Of a stretch of 64,000 nucleotides of DNA, positions 23,901-31,665 are shown piece after piece. Position 1 is the stretch's first letter; each line of letters begins with the position of its first letter. The stretch is taken from positions 6,474,606 to 6,538,605 of the forward strand of contig OU452225.1 in the NCBI GenBank assembly GCA_911728455.2. Reading direction: 5' to 3'. The stretch comes from Marthasterias glacialis. Its lineage: Eukaryota > Echinodermata > Asteroidea > Forcipulatida > Asteriidae. The position numbers and the translations under genes were made by a program. Below the pieces are notes generated by a model that did not search any database, was not told where the DNA came from, and worked only from the letters and a program-made list of their open reading frames with translations.

Positions 23901-26900
23901 TTAAAGATGGGCGGTCATGATATACCCGTAACTGCAAGCAATCGTATTGAGTACATCCACCTGATGGCCGACTACAGACTCAATAAACAGGTGAAGAGGG
24001 GGCTTCCAAACTGATCAACGTCTGTAAGGTTGTACAAAGAGGGAGTCATTCTTTGGCTGTGAAGCAGGCGACTACAAGCTTTTTCCAATAGACCGATCCA
24101 TTAAGCCTGGCCTACTAAAGTATTGACCAATCACAGCCTTGACAACACCACTGAAAGTCCGACAAAAGTCCGACACGCTAAAATCCCATTAGAAAAGTAA
24201 ACAAACCATTGCCATTGTTCTGACACACAACAGCACACACAACTGTGGTTTTGTTTTAATTTTTTTTTGTATTTCTGGCGGTGCAAATCCCACAGTAGTG
24301 GTCCCTGTACTGTTGTGTGAAAGTGGTTTAACAATGTTCCTGTCTGCATTGTTCTTTGGACTCAAGGCACTGCTCAAAAGGCCACGAAACTAAATCCATA
24401 CCGTTCACGAAAACTATGTACGTGTGTGTATCTGATACGTTTGTGGCCGCAACCGAACTACCGCTGCGATATTGGCAAGAAAGTCATACCATGTGCGGTT
24501 GCTAGGCATTTGCTAAGGTAGGCGGGGCTTAATGGATCGGTCTATTAATGCGATATTGAGCAAGTGTTGTGATTTTGGTCTGGTCGCAGCATGCCTTCAC
24601 TATCTTTAAGTAGGAGCAGGACGTATGTTAGAAATGATTCACACTACCTTCCTGGTCTCTTATTCCCATATGGTGATATATAGCGTATAATTTGAAAGGT
24701 TCATCGTCTCGCATGCCCAAGGAACTTGAGCTGCCGAGTTCTTACATGCTCGGAACAAGAGGGTTTGAGTTAGTGATAGTGTAGATGGAGGCATTGGTAA
24801 CATGGCCACAGGGAGTGCTAAATTACAAGAACTCCATCCTTAATTTTCATCTCTTACAGTTGTACGATTTGTCAGGATTTTTCTTGATTCCAAGAGTTTT
24901 ATTTTGGTCCCCATAAATCAGATACATTCATATAAAATCGGGTCACAATGTTCTTGCACTGATGTAACAATATATGTACCTTCCTTGGAACTCACCAAGC
25001 CGCAGATTTGTACGTGAATTTTTTGTTATTCTTTGCTTTGTGTCTCTAGATGCGTCCCCACATTCTAGCGTTCCGCCAGGGGCTAGCCAACGTCATTGAT
25101 GCCGAGTGGCTGCAGATGTTTGACCATCAAGAATTACAGGTCCTTATCTCTGGAGCCTCAGTTCCCATCGACGTAGACGATCTCAAAAGAAACACTAATT
25201 ACTCAGGTACGTCTAAGGCACAGAGTTATTAGCAATAAGAAAGAATTGTGTTGGCTGTAAGACCAGCTGAGCCCAATTTCTCAGAGCTGCTGAATAAGCA
25301 GAGAGTTTTGCCTAACAATTTTCTGTTTAGCACAACTAAGCAGGAAACCAGTTAAAGAAGGTATGTGTGGTATTATGGTCTTTTGGCTGGTAACCTTATT
25401 CTGGTAAGCAAGACTATTTACGCTTGTCTACTTGTGCTTAAACAGTGCTATGAAATTGGCACAAAATTCCACAGTAAGCAAGACCATGAAATTGTCCATT
25501 GCCAATGACTTGTTAAAAGTACTTTCTTCAAAGCCAAGATTAGTATTAGTAGTATTATTATTATCGTTGCAAAAAATGTTTTAATGGCCTCACATTTCTA
25601 CCCTAGCAGAGTCTTTCTCAAAGGCCGTGGAGAAAGACTCTGCTAGGGTCGAAACGTGAGGCCATTAACAATTTTTTTTGCATTTATACAACAGGTCCTT
25701 GTGGTTGGTAAGCATTTTGCAACAGCTAATTTTTTTTATTTTATTTTTTTATTATTGTTATAATATTTCCTCTAGGTGGCTACACGGTCGATCATCCTCT
25801 GATTGAGAATTTCTGGAAGGTTGTTGACGCCATGGACGACAACCAGAAGCGAGGTCTACTCAAGTTTGTCACCAGCTGCTCGAGACCTCCTCTCCTAGGC
25901 TTCAAGGTAAGGAAACAATTCTTCCGATGGGTATGATGGAGCCCTGTTTCATTAAACTGTTAAATTAAAACCTTGAACAAGCTCGACAGGCATGATAGTC
26001 TTCCTACTTCAGTCTGATTTTTTCCATTTTTTTGTTTTGGCCCCAGAAAAGTCAGTCAAATTGTTACTAGATAGCCTGAAAAGCCTCTTAAAACCTATAC
26101 TCAGGCATGAGATTTCTATTTGACCTATGTACCTTCATTGTTTGGAAGCCATCTTGTTTGGATGACAGTTACATTGTTTCTCTTCAGTACACAAACCCAT
26201 GTAACCAGATGTAGACCATTTTTGATAACACGGCTTAGGCTTTGGCTCCGGCTTGGGCACCGTCCTGCCTGTTTGAAGTTTCAGAACGAAAATGTATGTT
26301 TTCAAAATTACTGACAGCCCAAACCGGAGCCTAAGCTGAAGCCATGGTTTTGAAAAGGGCCATTATCAACCTCGCCTGTCGATAACTCTCGTCTCTACCC
26401 CTAGAAGGGAAGCACCGAAAAACAATGCTGATTTGTTCCCCAAACTGACTGCTTTTCGCGCATACTTGTTAAAACTTTCGAGCGCCCTAGGGCGCTTGTA
26501 GGGGCGCTTAGTACGCGCGTGTCAAAATGAATCATTTTTACGCGATCACCCTAAACTGCATACAGTTATACAGGTCACAAATCAAAGAAGATTGAGAGGG
26601 GACCAGTGTTGCTCTATGATTTGATGCCTCTTTTGCGGAATACCATTCTTGAGCGGCGCGTAGAGTGGATCGGCCACAGGCCTAATTAAAATCTCCCATA
26701 TTTTGGGAGATTTTCTTGTCATAATTCCAGGGGTTATGATCGAGCCAACCTCGGTACCAAAAAATGATGTGGCGAGATCAATCACCCCCCGGGAACGAGG
26801 TTGGGCCATTATAGGCTAGAAAGAAAAAAAAAGGCTGGTGCTGTGTGTCCATTGAGATCAATTTATCTTGATTATAGGGAACCTGGCTGAGATTGCCGCA

Positions 26901-27137
26901 ACATGATTAGGGCGTATGGTCAGCAGCATAATTCAATAATTGTTTTCTTTTTCTTCACTATGTCAGGAATTGTATCCACCCTTCTGTATCCAGTACGGGG
27001 GAAGTGATGAGGAGCGTCTCCCATCTGCAAGCACGTGCATGAATCTTCTGAAATTGCCAGAATTTAAAGATCACAGCACTCTGAAGACCAAATTGTTATA
27101 CGCTATTGACTCCGGGGCAGGATTTGAGCTCAGCTAG
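2912..27137 (+). CDS. UBE3C: HECT-type E3 ubiquitin ligase UBE3C, 21 coding exons, complete
   Basis: UBE3C transfers ubiquitin through a catalytic cysteine, extends chains on proteasome-bound substrates and acts in cytosol and nucleus. Coding exons: 2912-2977, 3410-3463, 4980-5207, 6200-6312, 7788-7942, 8636-8786, 9531-9766, 12531-12676, 13709-13890, 14848-14934, 15918-16072, 16860-17074, 18528-18635, 19709-19882, 20446-20587, 21210-21454, 22841-22962, 23801-23990, 25050-25206, 25776-25906 and 26967-27137. All have GT/AG borders and matching phases, totalling 3,228 nt (1,075 aa), against about 1,083 aa in human. The start [12 protein letters not shown] matches the family N-terminus. An IQ motif follows near residues 52-62, then a helical middle region with an acidic stretch, then the HECT domain from about residue 700, with [27 protein letters not shown] and a catalytic Cys in [10 protein letters not shown]. 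The tail ends GFELS, with the Phe at -4 that HECT ligases need. An AG at 2860-2861 suggests an upstream 5' UTR intron. Introns are packed with repeats listed separately. Confidence 0.97.
3228..3300 (-). repeat. tRNA-derived SINE fragment, family E
   Basis: On the minus strand GGTCGCAGGTTCAAATCCTG forms a tRNA T-arm, followed by CTCCAGTCAATTTTTCTTTC and TTCACCCC. The same arrangement is at 55538-55630 and 58503-58602. It lies in UBE3C intron 2, and the D-arm side is missing. Confidence 0.65.
3607..4332 (+). repeat. TTAA-type TIR element, family T1
   Basis: The left end ACCAGTTGACGCCGG and right end CCTGGCGCGAACTGTTTAA are degenerate forms of the inverted ends seen at 21522-22153. The interior carries the family segments GGATGACGTG, GCGTGCACAGAGCATGCAC, TCACAAAGAGGATAGATGG and GCCAGCGGTACCC. 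It fills most of UBE3C intron 2. Open frames inside are repeat sequence. Confidence 0.6.
4418..4905 (-). repeat. TTAA-type TIR element, family T1, reversed
   Basis: It starts TTAACCAGGTGCCGCCGGGA and runs in reverse orientation to the element just upstream, with the reversed TACCGCTGGAACAAAGAAAC segment. The distal end is lost close to the next UBE3C exon. With 3607-4332 it makes an inverted pair that could pair in the pre-mRNA. Confidence 0.55.
4980..5207 (+). CDS. UBE3C: UBE3C coding exon 3, IQ motif
   Basis: This 76-codon exon encodes residues 41-116. It contains [14 protein letters not shown], a good IQ motif (IQxxxRGxxxR), which in this family is a short basic helix next to the proteasome- or calmodulin-binding N-terminus. 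The exon opens after TTCTTGCAG and closes before GTAAGA. Both borders are phase 0. Confidence 0.93.
6460..6790 (+). repeat. tRNA-headed SINE, family B
   Basis: It begins with a tRNA-like head (TGTCGTGGTCGAGTGGTTAG, CGGACTCCAGCTCTGG, GGGTTCGAGTCCCGG). An anticodon-like CCA sits in the middle arm. The body differs from family A, ending with TAGCCCACACCTCGAGTGGC. A related copy is at 61190-61432. It lies in UBE3C intron 4. Confidence 0.7.
7205..7450 (+). repeat. Family T1 fragment
   Basis: Contains GCCGGATGACATGCATACAT, GCGTGCACAGAGCATGCACT and CACAAAGAGGACAGATGG, matching the left half of the TTAA-type element. The ends are eroded. Confidence 0.5.
8955..9405. repeat. TA-type TIR element, family T2
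   Basis: The ends TAGACTGATCCATTAAGCCC and GGCTTAATGGATCGGTCTA are inverted, with TA at the outer edge as a likely target duplication. Copies are at 24089-24544, 39803-40272 and 58131-58397. It lies in UBE3C intron 6 and no transposase frame is present. Confidence 0.75.
9826..10310. mobile_element. Penelope-like terminal fragments in inverted arrangement
   Basis: A plus-oriented half (TTGGTTTGCGGTAACA, CTACTACCGCGG) leads into a hammerhead-like core. Then GTTCTTTTCAGAACT and a reversed half (TTCCGAAATCTACTCTGCGG, ending CACCATGCAATGCCTCAAAA) follow. The same blocks recur at 13120-13490. The link to Penelope-like retroelements is inferred from the hammerhead and repeat layout. No reverse transcriptase remains. 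Confidence 0.55.
9947..9990 (+). ncRNA. Decayed small hammerhead ribozyme motif
   Basis: Stem I is GTCTC with GAGAC, the core CTGACGA, stem II GACTAG with CTAGTC around an AGCAGG loop, and mini-stem III ACGT. The invariant G12 of GAAA is A here (AAAA), so cleavage should be lost. Confidence 0.6.
10355..10394 (+). ncRNA. Divergent hammerhead-like motif, probably inactive
   Basis: Stem I GCCT pairs with AGGC, the core reads TTGAGAA instead of CTGANGA, stem II is short (GAC with GTC), then GAAACGT. The residue at the cleavage position is G, which is not accepted by known hammerheads. Related copies lie at 25586-25672. Confidence 0.4.
10437..10775. repeat. Tandem repeat, three units of about 120 bp
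   Basis: Three units share CACCCAAACCAAAC, TGAGTGTGGAAGTCT and CACGTATTCAAACATTTTT at spacings of 120 and 121 bases. A 219-codon minus-strand frame (10857-10198) stays open across them and gives a repeated peptide (RLPHSI, YVWFG, LQKG). The frame runs into the Penelope-like fragment and resembles no protein I know, so I treat it as repeat sequence. Confidence 0.75.
12800..13080 (-). repeat. tRNA-derived SINE, family D
   Basis: On the minus strand, GTGGTCTAGTTGGTAAGAC and GTGGGTTTGAATCCCACC give tRNA D- and T-arms. The body carries TGTGGATTTTTTCACAG and AAGTACCGAGTA. It shares these with 19900-20092, 20155-20330, 23020-23215 and 39663-39795. It lies in UBE3C intron 8. Confidence 0.75.
13120..13490 (+). 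mobile_element. Penelope-like terminal fragment with hammerhead
   Basis: Blocks in order: GAGGCATTGCATGGTGAGG, GGTTTGCGGTAACACC, CTACTACCGCGGAGTAG, GTTCTGAAAAGAACT, the hammerhead core, then CTCACTCCGCGGTAGTGAAG. It matches both halves of the fragment at 9826-10310. It sits in UBE3C intron 8. No coding remnant is seen. Confidence 0.6.
13376..13417 (+). ncRNA. Small hammerhead ribozyme (type I, very short stem III)
   Basis: Stem I TCTC (13376-13379) pairs with GAGA (13414-13417). The core CTGATGA is at 13380-13386, one extra T follows, stem II GACTAG (13388-13393) pairs with CTAGTC around AGCAGG, then GAAA and the self-complementary ACGT with cleavage expected after GTT. All invariant core bases are present. 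The two-base-pair stem III fits the Penelope-associated hammerheads reported to cleave as dimers. Confidence 0.7.
15072..15437 (+). repeat. Intron 10 copy of a duplicated block
   Basis: This block (GGCACAACCAAGATTATTGT, TTTGAGACTCTGAATATTTG, ATTTATGAAGTGTGATCAGG) is repeated almost in full at 16237-16641 and in part at 16636-16800. The two long copies flank UBE3C coding exon 11. Both end in an AAT-rich run followed by AGTGTAC. Confidence 0.8.
15433..15845 (-). repeat. tRNA-headed SINE, family A, near full length
   Basis: On the minus strand it starts GGCGTGTCGTGGCCAAGCGG, has the B box GGGTTTGAGTCCCGG, the body with GAATGGGACGTAAAGC and AGAACCCAGT, and ends GACACTCCTGGTGCC-type and ATGACAGACATGGC-type segments next to an AAT repeat. 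It lies in UBE3C intron 10. Confidence 0.8.
16085..16235 (-). repeat. Family T1 fragment
   Basis: Contains CCCGGCGGGATTCTTTTG, GGGTACCGCTGGCACAAAG and GATTCTCTTTATTGGATTG, the right end of the TTAA-type element, directly after UBE3C exon 11. Confidence 0.5.
16237..16800 (+). repeat. Intron 11 copies of the duplicated block
   Basis: 16237-16641 repeats the intron 10 block with small changes, and 16636-16800 is a further partial copy of its start (CACACAGCAATATTGACTTC onward). The arrangement suggests segmental duplication or repeated insertion of the same dispersed element on both sides of coding exon 11. Confidence 0.75.
17955..18379 (+). repeat. Minisatellite, seven 61-bp units
   Basis: Units start at 17955, 18016, 18077, 18138, 18199, 18260 and 18321. 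Each contains CAGAAATATTTCTGTGGAGG and TATGAACTTCATAATCAGT. The spacing is exactly 61 except for the last unit, which lost two bases. The flanks match a dispersed repeat at 53730-53880 that has a single unit. It lies in UBE3C intron 12. Confidence 0.93.
19013..19385 (-). repeat. tRNA-headed SINE, family A, plus a second partial body
   Basis: The minus-strand head GGAGTGTCGTGGCCGAGCGG with an extra arm and GGGTTCGAATCCCGG lies at 19275-19180, and the body runs down to 19013. A second body fragment (GAACACAGGGGCAAGCCCC and onward) follows at 19290-19385. UBE3C intron 13. Confidence 0.75.
19900..20330 (+). repeat. Two tandem SINE copies, family D
   Basis: The first copy (19900-20092) has GTCTAGTTGGTATTAGACAT, GTGGGTTCAAATCCCACTCG and CACAGGACTCGGGGGG. 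The second (20155-20330) has CTCGGTAGTCCAGTTGGTAA and the same body with a G-run. Both end near CGGTATACGGGCAAAAACAC-like sequence. They lie in UBE3C intron 14. Confidence 0.75.
21522..22153 (+). repeat. TTAA-type TIR element, family T1, best-preserved copy
   Basis: TTAA at 21522-21525 is followed by CCAGTTGAAACCGG. The right end CCGGCGGCAACTGG is followed by TTAA at 22150-22153. Inverted ends flanked by TTAA are typical of piggyBac-type non-autonomous elements. No transposase frame is present. It fills much of UBE3C intron 16. Confidence 0.7.
22154..22680 (-). repeat. Family T1 element in reverse, abutting the previous copy
   Basis: Reversed T1 segments (TTTGAGATTACCACTGCCAC, CTTTGTGTGGGTGAAACG) follow directly after the preceding copy, giving an inverted pair of about 1.1 kb. 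The distal end is eroded. Confidence 0.5.
23020..23215. repeat. Family D SINE fragments, head to tail inverted
   Basis: 23020-23092 is a minus-oriented tail fragment (CTCGGTACTTTCCCGAAGTC). 23093-23215 is a plus-oriented head with TTGGTAAGACATCTGCTCTA, GTGGGTTCAAATCCCACC and the TTTTTTTCACAGGACTCGGG body. Confidence 0.6.
23291..23640 (+). repeat. Tandem duplication, two units of 176 bp
   Basis: AGCAAGTTTAACTCTATGAC begins at 23291 and again at 23467, and the following 170 bases match closely (ACATGTACCTACTTTAAAAA, ATTTCATGGCTCTGCTTACT). It lies in UBE3C intron 17. The last part pairs with the inverted AATTCTTTGGCAAGCAGTGC at about 23690, so the duplication includes one arm of a hairpin element. 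Confidence 0.85.
24089..24544. repeat. TA-type TIR element, family T2
   Basis: The ends TAGACCGATCCATTAAGCC and GGCTTAATGGATCGGTCTA are inverted and bounded by TA. The interior matches 8955-9405 in reverse orientation (GGCAAGAAAGTCATACCATG). It lies in UBE3C intron 18. Confidence 0.8.
25260..25505. repeat. Hairpin-type element related to 23590-23735
   Basis: It runs from GAGCCCAATTTCTCAGAGCT to CAGTGCTATGAAATTGGC, an inverted pair of ends like the GGGCCCAATTTCATGGCTCT and AGTGCCATGAAATTGAGCCC pair at 23590-23735. UBE3C intron 19. Confidence 0.55.
25586..25672. ncRNA. Palindrome of two divergent hammerhead-like motifs
   Basis: Minus strand 25626-25586 reads GGCCT, core TTGAGAA, GACTCTGCTAGGGT, AGAAATGTG, AGGCC. 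Plus strand 25623-25672 has the same stem II and a clean GAAACGTGAGGCC but a disrupted core. Together they form an inverted pair, as at 37 kb. Probably inactive relics of a Penelope-like end. Confidence 0.4.
26212..26364. repeat. Foldback element
   Basis: CACGGCTTAGGCTTTGGCTC and GAGCCTAAGCTGAAGCCATG are imperfect inverted arms around a spacer. It lies in UBE3C intron 20. Confidence 0.6.
26967..27137 (+). CDS. UBE3C: UBE3C last coding exon with catalytic cysteine
   Basis: The exon encodes the C-lobe of the HECT domain. The catalytic Cys codon TGC lies at 27036-27038 (residue 1043), 32 residues before the C-terminus, the same spacing I recall for the human protein. The stop TAG is at 27135-27137. 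The segment [15 protein letters not shown] near the end is the parent of the degenerate tandem array downstream. Confidence 0.95.
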   Translation, partial: ELYPPFCIQYGGSDEERLPSASTCMNLLKLPEFKDHSTLKTKLLYAIDSGAGFELS

Positions 27138-27146
27138 TTGCCAGAG

Positions 27147-27282
27147 TAGACCTTATGCGCTCGCCGCCATCTTTGAGGTCAAACGCAGCATCAAATGTGC
27201 GTTGTAGTCTGTTTTGACTTTAGGGCGAGGGCGCCCTGTCACGTACTAAATGCTCATAGTGACGTCATCCGCATAAGGTCTA
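27147..27282. repeat. MITE-like TIR element just after the UBE3C stop
   Basis: The ends TAGACCTTATGCG and CGCATAAGGTCTA are perfect inverted repeats bounded by TA. It starts 10 bases after the stop codon and separates the last coding unit from the degenerate copies downstream. Confidence 0.85.
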
Positions 27283-27291
27283 TTCAAAATC

Positions 27292-27990
27292 CACAGCATT
27301 CTACATATCAAACTGCTTTATGCAACAACACTAGAGAGAAGGATTTGAGCTGAGATTGTTGGCAGAATTCTGAAAAAAGGAGTATTTTACAAGTCTTCTA
27401 TACTCACATGAGAGCATGGTTTAAGCAGAGCCAGTTGTAATAATTCAAAGACCACAACAATCTGCAGACAAGGTTTTTTTACAGACTCTAGAGGGGGGGG
27501 GTTTCACATGAGCTTGTTATCAGCATTCAAAGACCTCTGCATTCTGCAGACAGAAATTCTGGAGGGGTTAACTCTGCAGACCAAACTGCTCTGCTCCATC
27601 AACTCTGGAGAGAGAAATCCAGCAAAGTAAACTGCTCTTCACCATCGACTCTGGAGAGAAAACTCGTGCAGACCAAAGTGTTCTGCTCCATCAATTCTGG
27701 AGCAAAAGAAACTGCAGACCAAACAGCTCTTCATCATGGACTCTGGAGCAAAAAAACCTGCAGACCAAGCTGCTCTACACCATCGACTCTGGAGTTAAAA
27801 TCCCTGCAGACCAAAGTGCTCTGCTCCATCAACTCTGTGGAGGAAAAGAAACTGCAGACCTAACTGCTCTGCATCATGGACTCTGGAGCCAAAAAACCTG
27901 CAGACCAAACTCCTTGGCACCATCGACCCTGAGGGAAAAATCATGCAGACCAAACTCTTGTACCATTAACTCTAAACCAGTTTCAGCTGA
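27292..27990 (+). repeat. Degenerate tandem array derived from the UBE3C terminal coding segment
   Basis: About 12 units repeat CTGCAGACCAAACTGCTCTG, CACCATCGACTCTGGAG. They match the last-exon sequence CTGAAGACCAAATTGTTATA, CGCTATTGACTCCGGGG. The unit length from about 27560 onward is close to 46 bp. Translated in places they give LQTKVLCSINS, like the native [11 protein letters not shown]. The first two copies also retain sequence matching the exon's end (GGATTTGAGCT). The array lies beyond the stop codon, in the 3' UTR or flank. Confidence 0.85.
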
Positions 27991-28262
27991 TATAGTGGCC
28001 CAATTTTCCCACCAGCACTCTACAGACTTAAGTGTGCTAATGAAAACTAAAGACGTATTAAGTTTTGAGAACTAAAATGCTACGGCACACTATACCAAAG
28101 TCACTGTTTGCCATCCATCAAACACTATAACAATGGTTGTTCTTCCCCCCATTACAACACCAAGCTGTTCCAATGGGATTTGTCCTGGTGTAAGGTTTTA
28201 GATCTGCGGTTTTGAAATCCTTAAAATTCTTAACTTCTTCAAACTAACAGTCTACAGAAAGT

Positions 28263-28266
<4 letters not shown>

Positions 28267-28293
<27 letters not shown>

Positions 28294-28314
28294 AATTGAT
28301 TGATTGATTGATTG
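28267..28314 (+). repeat. GATT microsatellite
   Basis: About 12 repeats of the tetramer GATT with one interruption (TAATTG). Confidence 0.95.
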
Positions 28315-28626
28315 AGTCATTGACACCCATTTTTGTATGCAATCGGATGCCAGTTCAGTTGAGCGGTAACTTTTTGATATAATTTTAATAATAATGCAGA
28401 GATGATTATTATGTATGAGCGGAATTTTTTATGACCTCTTTTTCGTCATATTTATATATTTCAGCAATATGTTGGCAGTTTTTTTTTTAACTTCAAACAC
28501 TACCTATCAAAATATTTATAGACATGTAAATTACTTGAATGTGGATTTTTGCACTCTCATGATTACTTTGGTATGGTTGGAAATGAGTTTGTTTTGTGGC
28601 TAGTGAATACTGCGTCCAGTTTGTAT

Positions 28627-28632
28627 AATAAA
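28627..28632 (+). promoter_or_regulatory. Candidate UBE3C poly(A) signal
   Basis: An AATAAA hexamer lies about 1.5 kb after the UBE3C stop, downstream of the tandem array. It is a plausible end of the 3' UTR. Other A-rich sites exist, so this rests on position alone. Confidence 0.3.
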
Positions 28633-29927
28633 AAGTGTTTATTTAGAGATTTTGGAAAGTTTTTATGTTAATATACAAGGATATTAATACTGACTCTTTT
28701 CTACTCCAAGTTGTCACTTATAAATCAACTTTTCCTTACGGCATCGTCCAAAGTTTTCAACATTTTCATCCAAGGACAAACCAAGGGTTAAAAGCCCATA
28801 CATTTCTGTTCAAGTGGTACTTCTCGAATTGGTTGCTCACTGAAAAATTTCATTGAAATGGAGGCTCCTATTTTTTTTTGTAGATTTACTACAAATTTCC
28901 TGACGATCTATGCCACAACCGTGTACGTTCTTTTTGCTCATCAAATATATGAGAATAAGATCTTTCAAAAAACACCTAATTGGGGCCTAAAGTAGTTCTC
29001 GACACACAGAATGTTTTAAGACATCACACCACACTGATAGCAAGGGCGATGCTTTGTTTGTCTTCACTTTTGATTAATACCATTTTCACTATTTAAGAGA
29101 AGTGGTCGGTTTTCGTGGCGGGCGTCACATTCTCTCGTGCCCCCTAGGTGAGACCAAATAAAAGAGTTAATTCAATAGACTGATTGCGTGACCCGCGTCA
29201 TGTGACCTATTGTTGGTATTAAATGTAAACAGACACGACGTCCTCCATAGGAAAGTGTGGTACGGTACATGATAATTGTTGTATTTGTTTATTCGATTGA
29301 GGCTTTTCTTTCTCGAAATCTGTGAAAAGTATTCTAGAGTTTGTACCAGACACCTTCGAGTGGCTGAATAAAGCCAGTAAGGACAGTTCCAGCAAGTCTT
29401 GGAAATTGTAAAAGTAACGTATAAAATGTGCGTATAAATGACATGTAAACATTGGTCGCACAAGCGGTCTATTTAAGGTAAAAGTATCTGCTTGAGACCA
29501 TTGGTTCCAGCACAAACTTAAGACATGAACTTTTTTTGGTTAACGTGGTTGATTTTTCTTTTAACAAACACTTATGTTTACAATGAGGTAACATTTAAAA
29601 CACCTCCAGTGATCTTGCAAACCTTTGCTGTGCGCCAACCCTCTTCGTCATGTCCCCCGTGTGCAATAACAGTAATGAATAGTGATTTTCATGATTCCAA
29701 AGAGGGATCAGACTATTTCGCCACCCTAGCCTCGGTTTGGATTACACTGGTTTAAATATTGAGAGCAAAAGAAGGTGCTGAACCATGATAAAGGTCTGTT
29801 GAACAGCTCAGATTGTGGGGAGGGGACTTTGTTTGACAGGACCAGGTGCTTGTAAAGAATTTAATAAACATGTACAAAACTTTCTACAAAAAAACGGCAT
29901 AATTTATGTACAAAAAAATAAAGTGGT

Positions 29928-30040
29928 GTTTGAAGCTTTGCATGGTGTGGATAATAAGAAGTAACTATAACAAGTAAACTTGCGGGTACAAAAATCTCTT
30001 TTGAGAGGAGTGGTGGTTCTGAAAAGAGTCCTTGTGGTCA
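29928..30040 (+). mobile_element. Truncated Penelope-like fragment
   Basis: GTTTGAAGCTTTGCATGGTG, AGTAAACTTGCGGGTACAA and GGTTCTGAAAAGAG match the outer part of the 36970-37255 palindrome. The match stops before the hammerhead. Confidence 0.5.
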
Positions 30041-30611
30041 ATTACAAAAAGTATTCATTATTTCAATCTGTTACAGGAAGTATCGTTCATTGCTCTAAAA
30101 TCTTTAAATCGAAATAATTTGTTTTCCTCTTCTTTACAGAGAATTACACTGCATTTGTACACGAAAATTCCACTCTTCGGCAAAGTATATTGTTTGATGA
30201 GCAATGGGTGTTTTTAAGACAAATTTTTGGGATTAAATATTTTTCTTGTATCAACGGGTGTACATCGTATGTCACTCGTTGTCAATAAGAAAAATAAACT
30301 GACTGGTCTTTCTGGAGTCAAACTGTCCTCAATTTTAAACTCTAGGCCTTCCAGTAACTTTCACAAGCTGTAGAGAGTATTGTTTTAGTTTAAAAAAAAA
30401 TACAAAAGTAGATAAATATAAAATCAAATGTTGGTTTTATACATGACAAGAGAGTGTGGAAACTGGATTTGGTACCAAAAATAAGTCACATGAAACTAAT
30501 GTGGTTGATTGTTGTATTCTTAATAATTCTTAACAACAGTGAGGGCTCTGTGTTATGTTCTGACACCCTTAATATGTTCCGGTAACCTCTCATGATCTAG
30601 GGTTATGGTGA

Positions 30612-30627
30612 GGGTTAGGGTTAGGGT
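30612..30627 (+). repeat. Interstitial telomere-like repeat
   Basis: GGGTTAGGGTTAGGGT is under three TTAGGG units. It is short enough to be chance or a repair scar. Confidence 0.5.
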
Positions 30628-30653
30628 AAGATTAAGGAACATACATTTGTAGG

Positions 30654-30848
30654 CAGGGGCGGATCCAGGGGGGGGGTTGAGGGGTGCACGCCCTGCCTAT
30701 TTTTCCTTCCCAAAAAAAAATCAAGATACCATCCCACCCATTTGCAATGAGAAATAAACTTTCGACATTATACTACAATGTTCACTGATGATCGGTAAAT
30801 TCAGGCCCCCCCCCCCCCCCCATTTGGAAAATCTTGGATCCGCCCCTG
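30654..30848. repeat. Foldback element with GGGGCGGATCCAGG end
   Basis: CAGGGGCGGATCCAGGG and CTTGGATCCGCCCCTG are inverted ends around G- and C-runs. Similar ends occur on MITE-like elements in many animal genomes. Confidence 0.7.
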
Positions 30849-31665
30849 GTAGGTGTGTCAGAACATAGGGGTGTCGGAATATAGGTGTGTAACCCATAAC
30901 AACTTGCCTTTTAGCGACTTGTAAACATTTTTTGTGTGTAATGTCTAAATGTATGAGAGATGTGAAAGAACTTCTTAGCTTCGACTCCATTGAGCAATTT
31001 CATGATACATTTTTCACAACTTTTACTGACTATAAGTAATTTATTGAAGGAACTACTACATTAATTACATTTTGAAAATATACTGAACAAAAGTAAATAA
31101 TTTTTGTTAGCACTTTTATATTTGATGTAACTATTCTTGTTTGTTAAAACTTGTACAAATTATACATTAAACAAAAATAAAAGTTATATTATTGTATTAA
31201 CAATCAATTGGATTTCCTGTGGCGATTCTGTTTAATTAAGGGAAGATACTTCTTAATTTGATTTTATACAAATCCCTTGGGAAAATCAGTATTAATTAAA
31301 ATGGAAATTGAAAAATGTTGGCGTAGAATGCTGCATGCAGTTTTTCACTTTCAGCCGTTTTGCTAGACTTTAGGGCTGTTGAAATTGTTGCCCAATCTGC
31401 AATGACCAATAAATGGTATCAGTATTGCCCCTAGATGACAGTGGCGTTAGTTTGTTGTGAAAAGTGGGGGATGGTAATGGAAAACAGGAATAATGCTGAG
31501 ATCACGAGCATGAAAGGGGGTATGGGGAAGGCTACATGTAAGTCCACAGGTGAGATGTTCGATTGCATTATGGATGCCCTCTGTGTTGTTAATGTTCTAC
31601 GAAAATATTTCTTTTCTGCATAGTAAATTTTACATTCTAATGAATGTAAAATTTATTGTCATTTA

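Noticed and set aside
29525-29755. A 76-aa secreted peptide starting MNFFWLTWLIFLL
   Set aside because: The leader looks like a signal peptide, but there is no supporting family, no splice partner and no cysteine pattern of a known peptide. Chance is more likely.
30612-30627. A chromosome-end or fusion site
   Set aside because: Fewer than three TTAGGG units within ordinary genic DNA are insufficient.
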